NCBI GenBank assembly: GCA_012932865.1
Contig: SAXG01000004.1
Coordinates: 744,001-808,000, forward strand
DNA: 64,000 nucleotides
Source of the DNA: Amylostereum areolatum
Taxonomy: Eukaryota; Basidiomycota; Agaricomycetes; Russulales; Stereaceae
Direction: 5' to 3'
Position numbers and translations under genes: made by a program. The notes under the pieces were generated by a model. That model made no database searches and was not told where the DNA came from. It saw nothing but the letters and a program-made list of their open reading frames with translations. Shown piece by piece: positions 11,303-24,430 of the stretch. Every line of letters begins with the position of its first letter. Within the stretch, counting starts at the first letter, position 1.

Positions 11303-13598
11303 TAACGACAACTATGAGATAACAGTTAGATTTGGGCCTCGAGACAGGCTCAGGTGGTGCATACTGTTTCCGTTGAAAGTTGAAGAATCGGCGTAAATTG
11401 GGGCACTGTGATGGAGGTCCTGAAAGGTGAGTGTAATCAATCGTTCTTCTGGTCGGCCACTTGCATCCAGTTCAAAAATGACTGACTTGAATGGATGGCA
11501 CTTACGTAAGAACACACTCCCCACGCACTTTTCCAGACTTTTCCTAGTCTCCGTGGCTGACCTTACTCAGAAGACAGTCGTTCTGGACTTTTCCAGCACA
11601 TTTCTGAGGTTTCTCCCCGGCGCCATGCCTCGTTCCTACTTCTCTGTTCCACTTCCGGGAAGCATGGTATGTCACAAATACGAGATCGATGACAATGGTA
11701 GGCTCGTTGTTGATTCCCTCTGCGAGATGAAGCCCACCCTCCATGTGTCTTTCCTGGCTCACTATTTGGTTGAAGTCCAACGGGAGGTACATCTGGCCCG
11801 GACGGTCACTCTCATGACCCCATGGTTTAACTTGTAGAACCACCACATCAATACTCATTGTGACCTCGTGGACCTCCTCCGGGCCCCTTGCTATCAAGAG
11901 CTTTACCATTCACGCAGGCCCTTCATAAACCTTCTCACTGTGGCCCCATGGGACCTCCAGAATTAATCTTCGGCGCCTCTTTTGACCTTCTCTAGCTTGA
12001 ACTCGCCTTGCTTTGCTCACTCCACGATCATCCGGTAGATCACGACGGCCCTCCCTTTCATTGGATAAAGGGCTCGAATGGGGTCAGCATACGCAAAGTT
12101 CTGAACCCTGTCATTGTCTCGTAGCGTTCCTACCCTGCGACTCGATATTTTGTCGGTTACACAAACCGAGTCATTCTCGAACACGCCGCCCTCACCAACC
12201 TTCTACAGCGAGGCTCGGGGAACAACAAGTGAGGCTCGGGGAACAACAAGTGTGTCACCATGTAGTCAGCCCCATCTCTGAACTTCTCATCTACCGCCTA
12301 TTTTCGTGCGCTAGGGCACTGCTTGCCTTTCGGTGTTTTCGCAGAGAACTCAGAAATACACAACCTAGGCACCTCGAACTGTCAAAATAGTATGTTCCAA
12401 TGTGGTTCATGGGGGTTTTTTCCTGATCGAGCATTTTGTAGAACTTTGTGCGTCTCAGGCTGTGACGACATGATTGACGTGAACGGGCAGAACTGCGAAA
12501 GCGGTCAAGACCAAGAACACCATGTTAGGCATCGGCAACATGTTGGTCACTTATCTCCTTGGATGCACAGAGACATCCAAAACGACAAATTAACACAGGG
12601 CGGAAGGAGCTCAGGTCGCTGGCTGCAGGGCATGCACAATTTGTTCGGGCTTTCCTCGAACCGTCTATTAGTTGGCCACGAATATGTGGCTCCAATTACA
12701 ACCTGGGAAACAACGTATCCTATAATCCCCAGCGACCAACGATACGAATGCAGATATTGTGGGCGGACTGTTCGAGGTGATTGAGATTGAGAATCTTTCT
12801 CGAACGGGTAGGGCGTCTGAACAATATCTACAGATCATTTTAGCCTTAGGGAGAGGCGACTTTCGACCTGTTTCAAGTTTTGAGCTTGCCTATCGTCACT
12901 TCGTCATAGAGAGAAGAACGAATCCATGCCTTTCACAGCCCAAGTAATCAATAAGGTTGGGCCAACCCGGTCAATAGTCCAGCCGACAGCGGAGGATGGG
13001 GTACATTCAAGACTCCAATATACCTCTGTGACATGTACTACATGTTACATAGGGTTCAATATTGTTCAACGTTCATCGATGTCATCGTTCATCGAATCAA
13101 TCATCCTTTGAAAAATATACTTTGAATGGCGATCGGTCACCGGTCATCGATCAGTCGAACGCCGTAGGCACCTGTAGCAAGCAATATACCCAGAGCGTTC
13201 CTTTCGACGGCCTCGCATTTAATATAGTTCTACATACGCGAACGAGGATGTATCTGTATCAAGGAGTTATTGGTCGTATGGAGGCGTGCACGTGAGAGTG
13301 ATAGCGAGAGAGGAAGAAAGAGACAGATGAAGGAGCCAGTTGAGATGGAGATGGAGTGGTCCGTGCCAAACCCGTCGAAGCGGTGGCAAGATGCGTGGGG
13401 GATAAAACGAGAGATATCTAGAAATGAGGGGCGAGAGATTACATCGGGTCCAGAGAAAAAAACAGTGTACATGTCGTCGTAAGATTAACCAACCACCGTC
13501 CGAGTAGCGCATTACAGTGAGAGAGGGGGAACCGGGAAACGACCAAAAGGAAGGAAGCAAAACCGCACAACGATACATTCTCGAGGACAGTGACAATA
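11303..13598. other. Gene-poor region with a 21-bp tandem duplication
   Basis: No gene I can support. GAGGCTCGGGGAACAACAAGT occurs twice in tandem at 12210-12230 and 12231-12251. Open frames of 100-150 codons (for example 11427-11837 plus, 12323-12784 plus) show no recognisable domain. Near 13060-13160 there is a cluster of ATCGATG/GATCGGTC words, including GGTCACCGGTCATCGATC. From 13270 on it becomes the 3' flank of the ZDS-like gene. Confidence 0.3.
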
Positions 13599-16399
13599 TC
13601 ATCGTCGTCGTTGCGCCTGCTGTTGTTGCTGCCATAGAGCGAGGGGTACATCCTCCTCTTCGCTCGTTCGTGCTCGACCATGATTAGGCGGTGTCGCATG
13701 CGCGCTGATCGCTTTGCGTGGCTTCCCATTCATTGGGGCAGGCGATGCCGACGCGCTGGCTGACACAGAACGCGATGGTGCACGGCTGTTAGCAGTCGCG
13801 GAGTTCACTGATTGTTTCTCCTGCGCTGTATTATACCGGTTTTGCGGTGGTGGCGAACGGGACCGACGATGGACCCCTGATGGTGGAGATGTCGAGCGCG
13901 GAGAGTCCTGGGAAGAACGCGGACCAAGGGCTGGCCGCGACTGCCATTGCTGTTGTTGTTGAGGCAATTGTCCGAATTCCCCTCGGCTAGCATTGCCCGA
14001 AGGTGCGCCGTACTGGCTATCCAACGAGCCACGGGATTGTTGCTGGGGAGCACCGTTGTTATGCGATGTTGGGGAGCCCGAGGCTGAATATCCACCCGAG
14101 AACCCTGGCGGACCAGAAGACGTAGAGGACCGACCCGTCGGGGCTCCATACTCCTGCTCCATTGCCCGATGTTGCATGCCATACTGAGGACCACGAACAG
14201 CCATTTCGGCACGACGTCCTCCTGCCTGGGCAGGTGGGTTCTTGGTCAAGCTGCCGCGACGAGATTGTGATTTCTGCTCCTGTTTTTCCCTCTCCGCCTG
14301 TTCCCTCTCCTTTCGCTCCAGCTCCTCACTCTCCCTGTCTTGCTGCTCCCGCTCCCTTTGTTGATCGACTGTGGCCTGTGCCTGTTGTTGACCAGCGCCG
14401 TTCACAGGCGCAGAAGCACCTTGAGCTTGGCCTTGAGTCTGGGTTTTGTTGATGACGCCAAGGTACCAGAACATGAGGTTGCTGATGAGGACCTGCTCGT
14501 ATAATGGCCTACGGGGGTTGGCCAATTTGATGTGACTAAGACGGTATATGGCGCGTTCGACGTGAATGGGGTATCGGGAATAGTTGTTTACGCCGCCAGA
14601 AGGTTGGGGAGAGGACGGCGGCGCCGAACCTTTGCTTGACTTCGATGCACCGAGGAGCGCTGCCGCCGTTTCACGCCCCGATGAATGACCAAGCCCCGGC
14701 GGCGCACTCTCCTCCTGTTTCTTCTTCGACCCGAACAGCGACCCGAAGAAACCGGGGTCCTTCTCTTTCTCCCTCTCCTTTTCCCTTTCCTTTTCCCTCT
14801 CCTTTTCCCGCTCCCTCTCCTTCTTGCTCTTCTTGTCACCTCCCCATTTGAATAGACCTTTCTTGTCCTTTTCTTTACGATGGTCGTGCGATAGGGAAGG
14901 CGACGGTGAATCACGACCAGGTGTTGGTTCGGGAGACAGTCGGGGCTGTAGTGGAGTGGAAGAAGAGCCCAGCGGGGAAAGATTTGAAGGAGCAAGAGGG
15001 GTGGGAGGCGACGCGAGCGCCGGGATTGCAGATGATGGAGAAGAGCCTTCAGGTCCGGGGTGTACTCTTCTATTTTCGGGAGAAGGCGAACGAAGAGGTT
15101 CGACAATGGCGGTGGGTAAGGAGGGAATGCGTTGGGGCGTAGGTTGATGTAGAACGGGGGCTTGAGCAGGCTGCGGGGCGGGAGGTAGGGGTGGGACAGG
15201 AGGGATCGGCTCAGGCTCAGCGGTGAATGGCGATGAAGAGTCGAAGGCAGAATCGAAGTTGAAATCGAATGATTCAATGGGTGAGATGGGGGATACGATG
15301 ACAGGACCTTTGTCATCGTCGTCGTCCGCAGCATACGCGTCAATGATGAACGTCTCAGCACTGTACGAATCAGGCCTGACCAGACGAGGGGGATCATCCG
15401 GCGCGCTACCGGAGCTGATCGTGCGGCGACGGAGGTGGTCGACGTCGCTGTGGTCGTTGGAAGATTGGTCGCTGGACGTTCGAGGCTCCTGGACGGAGGC
15501 GGCCGCGGCCGCGGCCACTGCAGCAGCAGCAACGGACGCAACGGAGCGCGCCCCAGCTGAACCGCGTCGTGTAGCGTTAAATCGATGGGCTCCTTCACCG
15601 GTCTGTCCTGGCTTGCGAATCTTGGTCCGCGCGGCACGACGCAGGATCTGACCGGGACGGGGTACAATGATAGGTGCGTCGGCTTCGTCCCCCATGTCAG
15701 GGACGTCGTCCATTTTGTCGATAGCTGGGGAGCATGAGTATGTCGCAAAGAGAAATGGAAGGGCAAATGCACACCTGATGGCGACATGTTCATGCTAAGG
15801 CTGCGCCTAAGCACGCTCCTCAACCGAGTCGGGTCGCTGCTCTGCGTAGCTTCCTCCGCGAGCTCGTCGAGCCTCTCCAAGTCCCTGATTGTGAGTTGAG
15901 GGGCGGTACTTTGGTAGAGGCTGGAGCGATTTCGACGTAAGGGGACGACCTTCTCATCCTCGTCTTCACTGTCGGGAGACGGCTGATATTGTCTGCTGAG
16001 CATGCTCTTTTTCCTCCCCAAGCCTCCTCCACCTGTAGAACCAGCGCGGGCAAGGACGGGAGTAGACCCATCAGAGGGCGCCCGAGCGTGCTCCTTCAAG
16101 AACTGTCGGAATTCGGCGGGGTCGATTTCGGGATGCATGCGGGCGGGGACCCAGAAAAGGTGAAAGGGGTCGTCAGAGGAAGACACACTGTTCTCGGAGC
16201 CATCTTCGTGCGAGTGAGAGTCGCTGCTCGAGTCGTCGGTGGAGTGGCTCCAGTAGCCGGACTGAGAGGCGGCCTGGGCGGCGGCGGTGGGCAAGTCGGG
16301 ATCGATGAAGGGGCCGGGTCCGCCCTGAGCGGTCGAGCGACGGCGTATATCGCGTAGGTTTTCGACCTCGCGCTGGATCTCATCGTGTGAGGGTTGCAT
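13599..16399 (-). CDS. ZDS1: Zds-type protein with C-terminal Zds_C domain
   Basis: Yeast Zds1/Zds2 regulate PP2A-Cdc55 and cell-cycle and polarity control; the role here is inferred from the domain only. Two exons (16399-15775, 15724-13599; 50-bp intron) encode 916 aa. The N-terminal part has DEIQREVENLRDIRRRST and an acidic Ser-rich stretch, with DDPFHLFWVPARMHPEI and the FRQFLKEHA element. Long disordered Pro/Ser/Gln-rich segments follow, with a Lys/Glu-rich block made of repeated REKE units. The diagnostic Zds_C domain is near residues 530-575: RYPIHVERAIYRLSHIKLAN, then PLYEQVLISNLMFWYLGVIN. The tail is Gln- and Ser-rich. Confidence 0.85.
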
Positions 16400-19300
16400 C
16401 AGGAGGCTAAACGGCGAATGGGGTCACGACGATGAATGGCGCTATGGAAGAGAAAGGGCCGAAGAGAACATACAGTCAACGAGCGTGGATGAGAGACGTA
16501 GTCGTTGTCGTCGTCTCAGGAGGTGAGGTGGGATGGATGAGGGCGGGGGAGGGCGGAGGGGGACGTGGTGGACGAGGACGAACAGGAAACCTAGGGCGGG
16601 CGGCTGCCGACGCCAGGCACGCACGCCGTCACTTGCTTTGACAAACGCTTGTCCATCCAACTCGTTTCCCCCCACCCACGCGCTATCCACGCGCATATAT
16701 TCTATTCTATTCGCTCGATTTTATACATGTCGTACGTGCCTATCGACCTGCTCTTTCACACAATCTGCACCAAGTCCCACTGTCCGGATGAGTTGACTCC
16801 GAGTTGTTTACTTCTGCCGCGCCCAACTTCCTCTCGGCCGAGCTAACGCGAGCGAAGACCCTAGAAGGCCCCCCTCCCTGCGGTCTGTACACACGTCGCC
16901 GCACTCGCGCCTTTTCCTCCCAGGAAGCCACTGCAGCTTATCCAAACACCAACCTTGACCCTGTCGAAGATGGCCGTCCAACTGACCACAGCACGCGGTA
17001 CAATTCTTCTGAATGGTGACGCACCCATCACCTGCGGGCGGTGTGGAGCCATTCATTACCTTTTCATCGATTGACTTGCTCGTCGGATTGAGAAGCCTAC
17101 GGGGTGTAACGTGTATCGGCCAGGGTTCCGCGGATATTGTTACGAAGCGTGTATGCACTGGATAAGTTGGTATATGCGTGTGTACACACATGTACTTAAA
17201 GAGTCTATGTAGAGCTTCCGTCAGTCAAGCCGGTCAAGAGCAAAGTAAAAATTTGGTCGTCGCACCCTCGATGGAACATTGTTCAGTGTGGGACGTCACG
17301 GAGACATGGTCCGCGTATCTGCCTCAGTGCCTGCGTCAGGATCGTCGTATGCTCCCTTATGCTGCCAAGCATGAAGTAAATTTTAGCTCTGTCTGTGAAA
17401 CATAGGACGTACGCAGCTCTGACGGGTATGGGAACATCCAAAAGTGTGGTAATCCAGAAGGACATTCTAGAGAGGAATTGATCGACCGGGAAAAGTAACT
17501 TTCGATTCTAGAAGTTTGAATACACGAGGGTCCCCAGGTGGCGCATGAGACAATAATGAGTTTGCACACGCAGCTCGCAACAGTGGCACTGAGAAGATCA
17601 CCGACAGATTGTCTCGGATACGGCTGCCTGCGATCGCCTCCTATAATCTCCGGGATAAACTGTCCCAGGATGTAGGGCACCGCGCGGGGAACCATCGGGC
17701 CTGTAAAAGCTTGAGCGAAGAACTTCTTCTCATTCCCCAAGACTGAGTTGAGGGAGAAAAAGTACGAGAGATTTTCTACGTGCGTGCATTTCCCGTGAGA
17801 TCTAGGAGCTGCGGGAACTGGTGAAATATTGAGTTGTGATGTAATGATTCATGAATGCGACACGGTGATGATGAACTCATTCCAGCAATTTGCAGAACCT
17901 TGTAGCGGCCGTGATTCGAACTCGAGGGCACGGGTTTCATGATCCGACCGGGTGATGCCGAAAAGAGTTCCAGGGGCTGTCGCCGCCGGGGCCCCCCCGC
18001 CCGACGTCTCGCCCGACTTGGGCGGCAGCGCACCGCGGCGGCATCGTCATCCTCGACGTCGACGGCACACCAATCTCGTCCTCAGCGCAAACTTCTGTAT
18101 TGAGCTTCAGCAGATTGTACGTGCCTTCTCTCCGACATGAAATACAGTTGAGGGGAGCGGGGATGGAGTGGCGGGAGCGAGCGATGGGCAACGCGGTCAT
18201 CGGTGAGCGGAGGGCGGGGACGTGGCGGGGTCATCAGCGTCGGCAAGTCACGTGATACCCAGACGGGGCGACCCACCTCGGCATCGATCGGCATCCCGTC
18301 GGTGATCAAACTCCCACAAATGTATTTGAAATGGGACCGCTACAAGGTTCTGCAAATTGCTGTCAAGGGGGTAACCGGTGAGAATGTGAGCCATCGTTTG
18401 CTCTTCATCAGAATGAATATGAATGGAATGGTGGGCGTAAAACCAACTTGTATGACCGCCGTCATACCCGATTAGAAATATACAGATCACTGAAAGCGGT
18501 CATGGGCGTACGATCCAAGAATCCGGCTGGCCTGTAGGTATAGCGACCCATGCAATTGAAGGCGTCTAGTCAAGAGGGAGTTCGCACTAGTCTAACCTTG
18601 TTGCGGTTATCGATATTCGACCTGAGCTTGTGGAGGGTTCTGAGGGAAAGATGACGGAGGCAGCGGTGATATAGCTCCTGTCAATATTGCAGAGGGGGAC
18701 CCGTACGGTTTGGTGATCACGGCAAGGCGAGAATAAGTAGCTGAGGCTGTATACGGGGACGGCGCAAGTTGAGGTTGGAGTCGAGAATGATATTATTGCA
18801 GTCTGCGCCATAGCGTCAGGATCTTGATTACCAGGAGTACAGCCTGTGTTAAGTGCTACACCCGGTTGATGACGAGAGCAAGGGAGGGCAAAAGAGCTGA
18901 TAAGGAACGGTCAAAGCAAGGAGCTGAAGGGGGCGTCTGAGAATTGTTGACTCCAGAATGAATGGTGGACGTGAGGCAGTACACCTGTGGAGACTTGTGA
19001 TCGCGACGACACATTGTTGACCCAAATGGAGCATATCAATCGACTCCCATCTATCTGTGTACAAGAGAGGATTCGTCATTGTTGGGCCTCGCGACGACAA
19101 GCCCTTACAAGATAGCTGCAAATCCCAGATGACGCTTGCGGTACATCGCAAGAGCGTGAAGATGACATGCGGGAATTGAGATGATCAGATGAACCGAAAG
19201 TCTGATGCGAGGGCTTGCAAGGGCGAGAGTGGATCGGAGTGGCAGGGCGAACCGTCGAGGCTTTGGGAACGCAAAAAGGAAAGACTTTACAGGAACAAGG

Positions 19301-20047
19301 GTAGGGGGTGAGAAATCGAAGGTGCGGCGAGGCGGGAGTTGACGACGCGGCTGGCGTGAGCTGAACGGACCGGGCGGTGGCACGGCGAGGGGGGAGCCTG
19401 GGGCGCGTGGCGGGAGGCCTGGGGTCAAAATCTATAGACAGATGGGGGAATCGGAGATGGAATGGGCGGAAAGGATATATACTTAAAGGGAGGAGGAGGA
19501 GGAGAGAGGGAGGAAATTGAAATTCGAACATGAGGAGGGATAAAATAAATGGGAAAATAAATCGGTAACGAGAGTGACGGGACAGTCTGGACAGAGGATT
19601 GCGGTCGTCCGTCGTCCATCTTGTTCTCGTCGTCCACTTTCTCCCCTCCCCCCCGTCGCCCCCGCCCTTCTCCTCGACGTTGTGGCCGTCCGTCGTCCGC
19701 AACTCGCCGTTTCGTTCTGTACATGAGGACCGGGCACGCTCCGGCTTGGTTTTCCAAAGTTGCGAAAAAGAACGAACAGTTCGGGATACAGCACGAACAA
19801 GTACAACAACTCCCTCACGATCACTTGCACGCTCCCTCTTCTCCCTCCGCCCACCACCTCTCACCCTATCCCCCCGCCCTCCGCTCCGCCTCAAAGCTAT
19901 CCACCTTCACTTCCATCCACCTCAACCTCTCTCGCGACCCCTCCCGCTCTCCGCTCCTCTTCCTCCGCAGCTTCCGTCATTCCGCAAAGTCCTCCCGCTC
20001 CGCCTCACAGCGTCCCCCCGACTTTTCCCCTCATCCCTTTCTCTCCC
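16400..20047. other. Long region without a supported gene
   Basis: About 3.6 kb between the divergently transcribed ZDS-like and RING-PH-VWA genes. It holds the candidate inverted-repeat element at 17883-18362 (separate entry). A 127-codon open frame at 17357-17740 minus starts with TTG and has no domain I recognise. The last 450 bp before 20048 are C/T-rich, typical of fungal promoters and 5' leaders; an upstream exon of the RING-PH-VWA gene here cannot be excluded. Confidence 0.35.
17883..18362. mobile_element. Candidate MITE-like element with 28-bp terminal inverted repeats
   Basis: The left end at 17883-17910 begins CAGCAATTTGCAGAACC. The right end at 18335-18362 is its reverse complement with one mismatch in 28. 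The 424-bp interior is GC-rich and has no long coding frame. It contains GTTCGAATC on the minus strand (17915-17930), which fits a pol III B box, but no A box or cloverleaf is seen. No clear target-site duplication flanks it, so the assignment as a mobile element is an inference. Confidence 0.4.
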
Positions 20048-23000
20048 ATGGTCTCCGCTCCTCTCCCCGTCGTCTCAAATCGCGACTCCACCGAAGACGA
20101 AGAGGAGTGTCCCGTTTGCCTCGAACCTCTTAGCTTCAGCTTCCGGCTCCCGGGCGAGAAACCTCATATTGTACCCGAATGCGGTCACGCTTTGCATGAG
20201 GTGAGTTGCTCCTTCACTCGCGCATATATCCTTTTCCTTCGTTGTTGGAGGAGATGCCCCCGCAATCTAGCCCACCGCCGCACCTCCTCGATACCCATCT
20301 ATACCATTCCATATCCTGACCAATCCGCCCCGCAGGCTTGTTTCACTGCCGTTTACGGTCCGCCGCCGAGTCAGGTTCGCACTCAAGGTGTCCTTCGCAA
20401 GTCTAACCTGGGTGTATGCGGTGTATGCCGTCGGCCCATGAAGGTCGGCGACGGCGACGGCGCCAAATCGAACAGTACGTGGTATCCCTCAACGTTCTTC
20501 GACGTTCCTCATCCCCTCCCCCCAATTCGCTTAGAACTGGCCGCATTGACTGGTATGGGTGATCGTGGTGGACCCGGCCTCTTTCCTGGACGTGATACAC
20601 CCTCTTCCATGCGCGGTTCGACTCCGAATGGACGCAACACCGCGACCCCCGTTCGTCCCTATGACCCTAACGAGGATGATCCGATCGAACACGCCCATTC
20701 GATGAAGTCGAGTGGTGTTGACAACACCCCTTACGTCGTCGCACCTTCGATCCAAGTGCGACCCGAATTTTCCTCGCTGACGCGGAACACCGAGTCCACA
20801 CAGGCTTTGACTTGCATCGTTGTGGTCGAGCTTCCTAGCAAGCGTGGTTCGTCTCACGTACCGGGGCCTGTTATGATGGATCACTATGAACATCGGAACG
20901 GTAACGGACACGCGACGGAGGCCTCATCGTCGTCTTTCCGCCAAAACCACTATACACATCAATCAGACGTATCGGACGCCACCATGCGACGGCAAGGGTC
21001 CTCTAGCGCGAGCTACCAATCTTCCGTTCATTCACCTTCACTTCATGCGCCTTCAGTGCGCTCGACCGACCAATACACGCGGTCCATCAGCGAGAAACAC
21101 TACCACTCTCAAATGGCCGCCCCTCCCGATTCCCCCGGGGAGGACTCTCCATTCGAAGCCATTACCGAGGACCTGCGCAATCGCATTATCGACTGGAAGG
21201 GACATCCACTGGCCGGCCTCGGCCCCTTACGGATGTTCGATCTGCTCTCCGTTCGCCGTGACTCGCTTGTGCGAGAATTCTACGTATATCTGTTCAAGGA
21301 AGCGATTATCTGCGTCGCGGAGGAAAAGAAGCGGACACTGGGCAGATTTCTGTCCACCGCGTCCGGTGCGGTGGCGGAAGGCTCGGCGGGGCCATCTGGA
21401 CAGCACAAGGGCGTTTTGCGGCTCAAGGGACGCATTTACATCCGTCACATCCGTCAAGTCACAGACACATCGGTTCAGGGCGAGCTGAGTCTGACAATAG
21501 ACATGGAAGACGAGCGGCTCGACTCTTTCATCCTTATTTTCAAAGACCGGCCTTCCTTGGAGACTTGGAAAGCCAACGTCAACGCGCTTGTCACTCCTCG
21601 CTCGGCTCAATCCGTCCAGTTCGAACAGCCTCCTTTGGACATGGAGGAGTTTGGCAACAGTTCGAAGGCGGCACGGGTGCTCAGCGGAAGCACAGGAACA
21701 ACGGCGAGTACGACAGATCGCGACAGCCTGTTACACAACTCAAACCGTTCAACTCAGTCCTCGTACTCCTCGCATCATGGATCGATAGCGCCACGTCCAA
21801 GCGTACAAACCAAGCTCGAGCCGCTTGATGAAGACGAGGCGATGAGTCCGTACACCACATCCCACTCAGCGCCACCCCTCTACGCACCTCACATGTCATC
21901 TGGCCCGTCAAACTCTCTCACTCCTCTCCCCCATCCCCCTCTTGACCTTCTCTTGATCATATCTCTTCCCGCGCCCACAACACTCCCAAGCACAGCAGCC
22001 CTCAAAATCCGCGTGATCAAGGCATCACTCGACTTCCTTATCGCCTCCCTAAGCCCACGAGACCGATTCAGTGTGGTGACTTTTGAGGTCGGTTTGGGAG
22101 GTACGGTGCGCAAAACCCCGTTCCTGTCCATTGGCCGCACGCAAAGCCGGGCAAGACTGGCCAAGTTCGTGGACGAGACAGGCTACCGACCGGAGGAGCA
22201 CTCTACATATGAGGACGAGTTCATGGTCAGGGGTACTAAAGACGAAAAGACGGATGTCGTGACAGCCGTCAATCACGGTGAGTTGCCTTTCGAGCCTAAT
22301 TGAACGCGGAGCTCATTTATTCAAATTTTGTCCAGCACTTGACGTTGTTCTCCAGCGCAAGTCACGCAACTCGGTCACAGGAATGATTTTGGTTAGCGAC
22401 GCAGCAGACAGCACACGGCGGGCACAGATGGACCTGGTTCTTGCTCGCGCGGAGGCCGCCAATGTCCCTATCCATTCCTTTGGTTACGGTCGCTCGCACG
22501 ATCCGGCATCACTCTGGCTGATGTCGAACCACACCAACGGGACTTATACCTTCGTCAAGGACTGGTATGACCTCCGAGACTGCCTTTCTGGCTGTGTCGG
22601 CGGCATGATGTCTATCGGATCCATGAACATGAAGTTGCACATGAAGATTGTGGACGGCAACCGGTTCCGAATCCGCAAGGTTTCCGGCGGGCCGTCTTCT
22701 ATCGTGGCGTCCGACGGGCGCAACGTTGACGTTGACGTTGGCGAGCTGCGTTACGGTGAGCGGAAGGAGATGCTCGTCGAGCTCGAGCTCGACAACACCG
22801 AGGTTCGCCACAATTCCGCAACACGTGGTCACAATCGCGCGATGAATGCGACGGATCGATTCAACCAGAGCATGGGCTTCGATGCGCTCGCTATCGAAGA
22901 TATGGACCTCACGGACGGGATGATGGACCGCATGATTGACGAGGTGCCCGTCTTCGAGGTGGACGGTTCCTTCTTCGACCCGGCGGCATCTAAACACGTT

Positions 23001-23603
23001 TCGCGTCTTGCGCATCCTGTGCTCCTCACAGTCACACTCTTACCGTCGTCGGGCGCACCTCAGCGACAACCAACGGGTGCTTCGGATCCGGTGATCGTAC
23101 GCCGCAGGATGGAGCTTCTCGCATCGGACATGATCACTCGTGCACTCGTTCTGATCTCGCGCAAGAATTTCCCTCAAGCACAAAAGATCATGAGCGAGAC
23201 GAAACGTATACTCGTTACGGTCTTGCAGACCATCTCGCAGTCCCTTCCTCCCCCCGGTGGGAACGGCAACACCGGTCGCAACCGCAAGGAGGCCCTCACG
23301 CTGGCGGCGGTGCGTATCCTGCAGGCGATCTTGCAGGACATGCAGATTCTTTCCGATGCGCTCGAGGACAACGTGGACCTTTTCGCACATGACCAAAGAA
23401 ACTTCGGGGCCCAGCAGGTACGCAATTTCCCCGTGAGTATCTGCGTGGTTTCGGCTCGCTGATGATTGGCTTTGTGCAGGCTATGATCCTACGTGATCAG
23501 AAGAGCTGGACGGGTCGCAGCTGCGACGGAACGCGTCTTCTGGACCATTGACAACTCTATCGAGCTGGTGTCTCGCAGCACCGACTGGGTCGCGCGCGAG
23601 TGA
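20048..23603 (+). CDS. RING-PH-VWA protein resembling Ste5/Far1 pheromone-pathway scaffolds
   Basis: Exons are 20048-20200, 20336-20474, 20535-22277, 22336-23417 and 23480-23603. One extra T at about 23522 shifts the last exon; without it the gene encodes 1079 aa ending in FWTIDNSIELVSRSTDWVARE. Domains in order: RING-H2-like zinc site C21-x2-C24, C45-G-H47, H50, C53, C79-x2-C82; a Ser/His-rich linker; a PH domain from about residue 311 (LRNRIIDWKGHPLAGLG, FYVYLFKEAIICV); a VWA domain from about 550 (LDLLLIISLPAP, then VTGMILVSDAADSTRRAQMD and TNGTYTFVKDWYDLRDCLSG). The metal-binding DxSxS of the VWA is not preserved. This order is that of yeast Ste5 and Far1, scaffolds of the mating MAPK pathway. 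Function here is inferred; a separate E3-ligase role is also possible. Confidence 0.8.
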
Positions 23604-24430
23604 ACCTGGGACCAACTTGCTCCCACGCCCGCATTTATCTCCCTGCTATCTGCCTCCCCTTTCACACTCACTTACCTGTCCATATCTGTCGTGGGAGGCT
23701 CTCGTGTGTTATATCTTTATCCTTGTCCTCGCTTTCCTTTTCTCTCTCTTCGTGGCCTCCGTGTTTTGATAGTTGATCGTGGCGCCGGTTTTCCTTCTCG
23801 CTGTATCCTGTTCTCCACCGATTTCTAGCTTTTTTGGATATCATCCGATTTCATACTAATATAGCTCACACAGTATGGCCCCATCCTTCCGTGCACGATG
23901 GCGAGGGCGCGTCGGTCCTCTCTTTTCTACTCTCGTGACAGCTATATCCCACCCCCGGTCCCCCCTCCCCTTAGCATGCCTCCCTTCCTTATTAATCTTT
24001 GTAGTGTCATTATTACTGGCGTCCGTGGGTAATATATTTCTAGAAGCTGCAATAGGAAAAGGACATGTGCGCAGCGAACGAGTCGAATGATAACTTGACG
24101 ATAACCATTGCGGGACTGCTGTTTGTACTCGTAGCCCGGCGGAACGTATAATCAACATCTGCCGAGAAGCATCCATGTGAGCGGTATACGCTTCACATTC
24201 CGCCGGGACTTCGACGTTCTTCAAGCTTGAATTCTAGCGTCGCCAAGCGAAGTGCCACACGCACATGTGGGAGGGTGTGTACAAGTTCTGAAGCGAAGCA
24301 ATGAATGGGTTGGGAGTCGTGGGTTTACGCGAGGCTGGAAAGGGCGAAACGACCAAGGCAATGAATCTGATCCAGTGTGCACGGCCAGTGGGAGGCAAGG
24401 CAAGAGGTTTGTGTGGCGAGAGGCAGAAGT
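23604..24430. other. Convergent 3' flanks, no gene seen
   Basis: Between the stops of the RING-PH-VWA gene (plus) and the dynactin-like gene (minus). T-rich stretches at 23690-23870 suit a 3' UTR. Nothing else is recognised. Confidence 0.3.

Noticed and set aside
11427..11909. Overlapping 120-136-codon frames on both strands
   Set aside because: No motif recognised on either strand and no splice-supported extension; kept only as unassigned space.
14588..15770. Continuation of the first ZDS exon frame past the intron
   Set aside because: Becomes Arg/Pro/Ser noise; the Zds_C domain lies in the spliced frame.
17357..17740. 127-codon minus-strand open frame
   Set aside because: TTG start, no domain, no splice partners found.
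17895..17985. Possible tRNA or SINE on the minus strand (GTTCGAATC)
   Set aside because: B-box-like word only; no cloverleaf, acceptor stem or A box.
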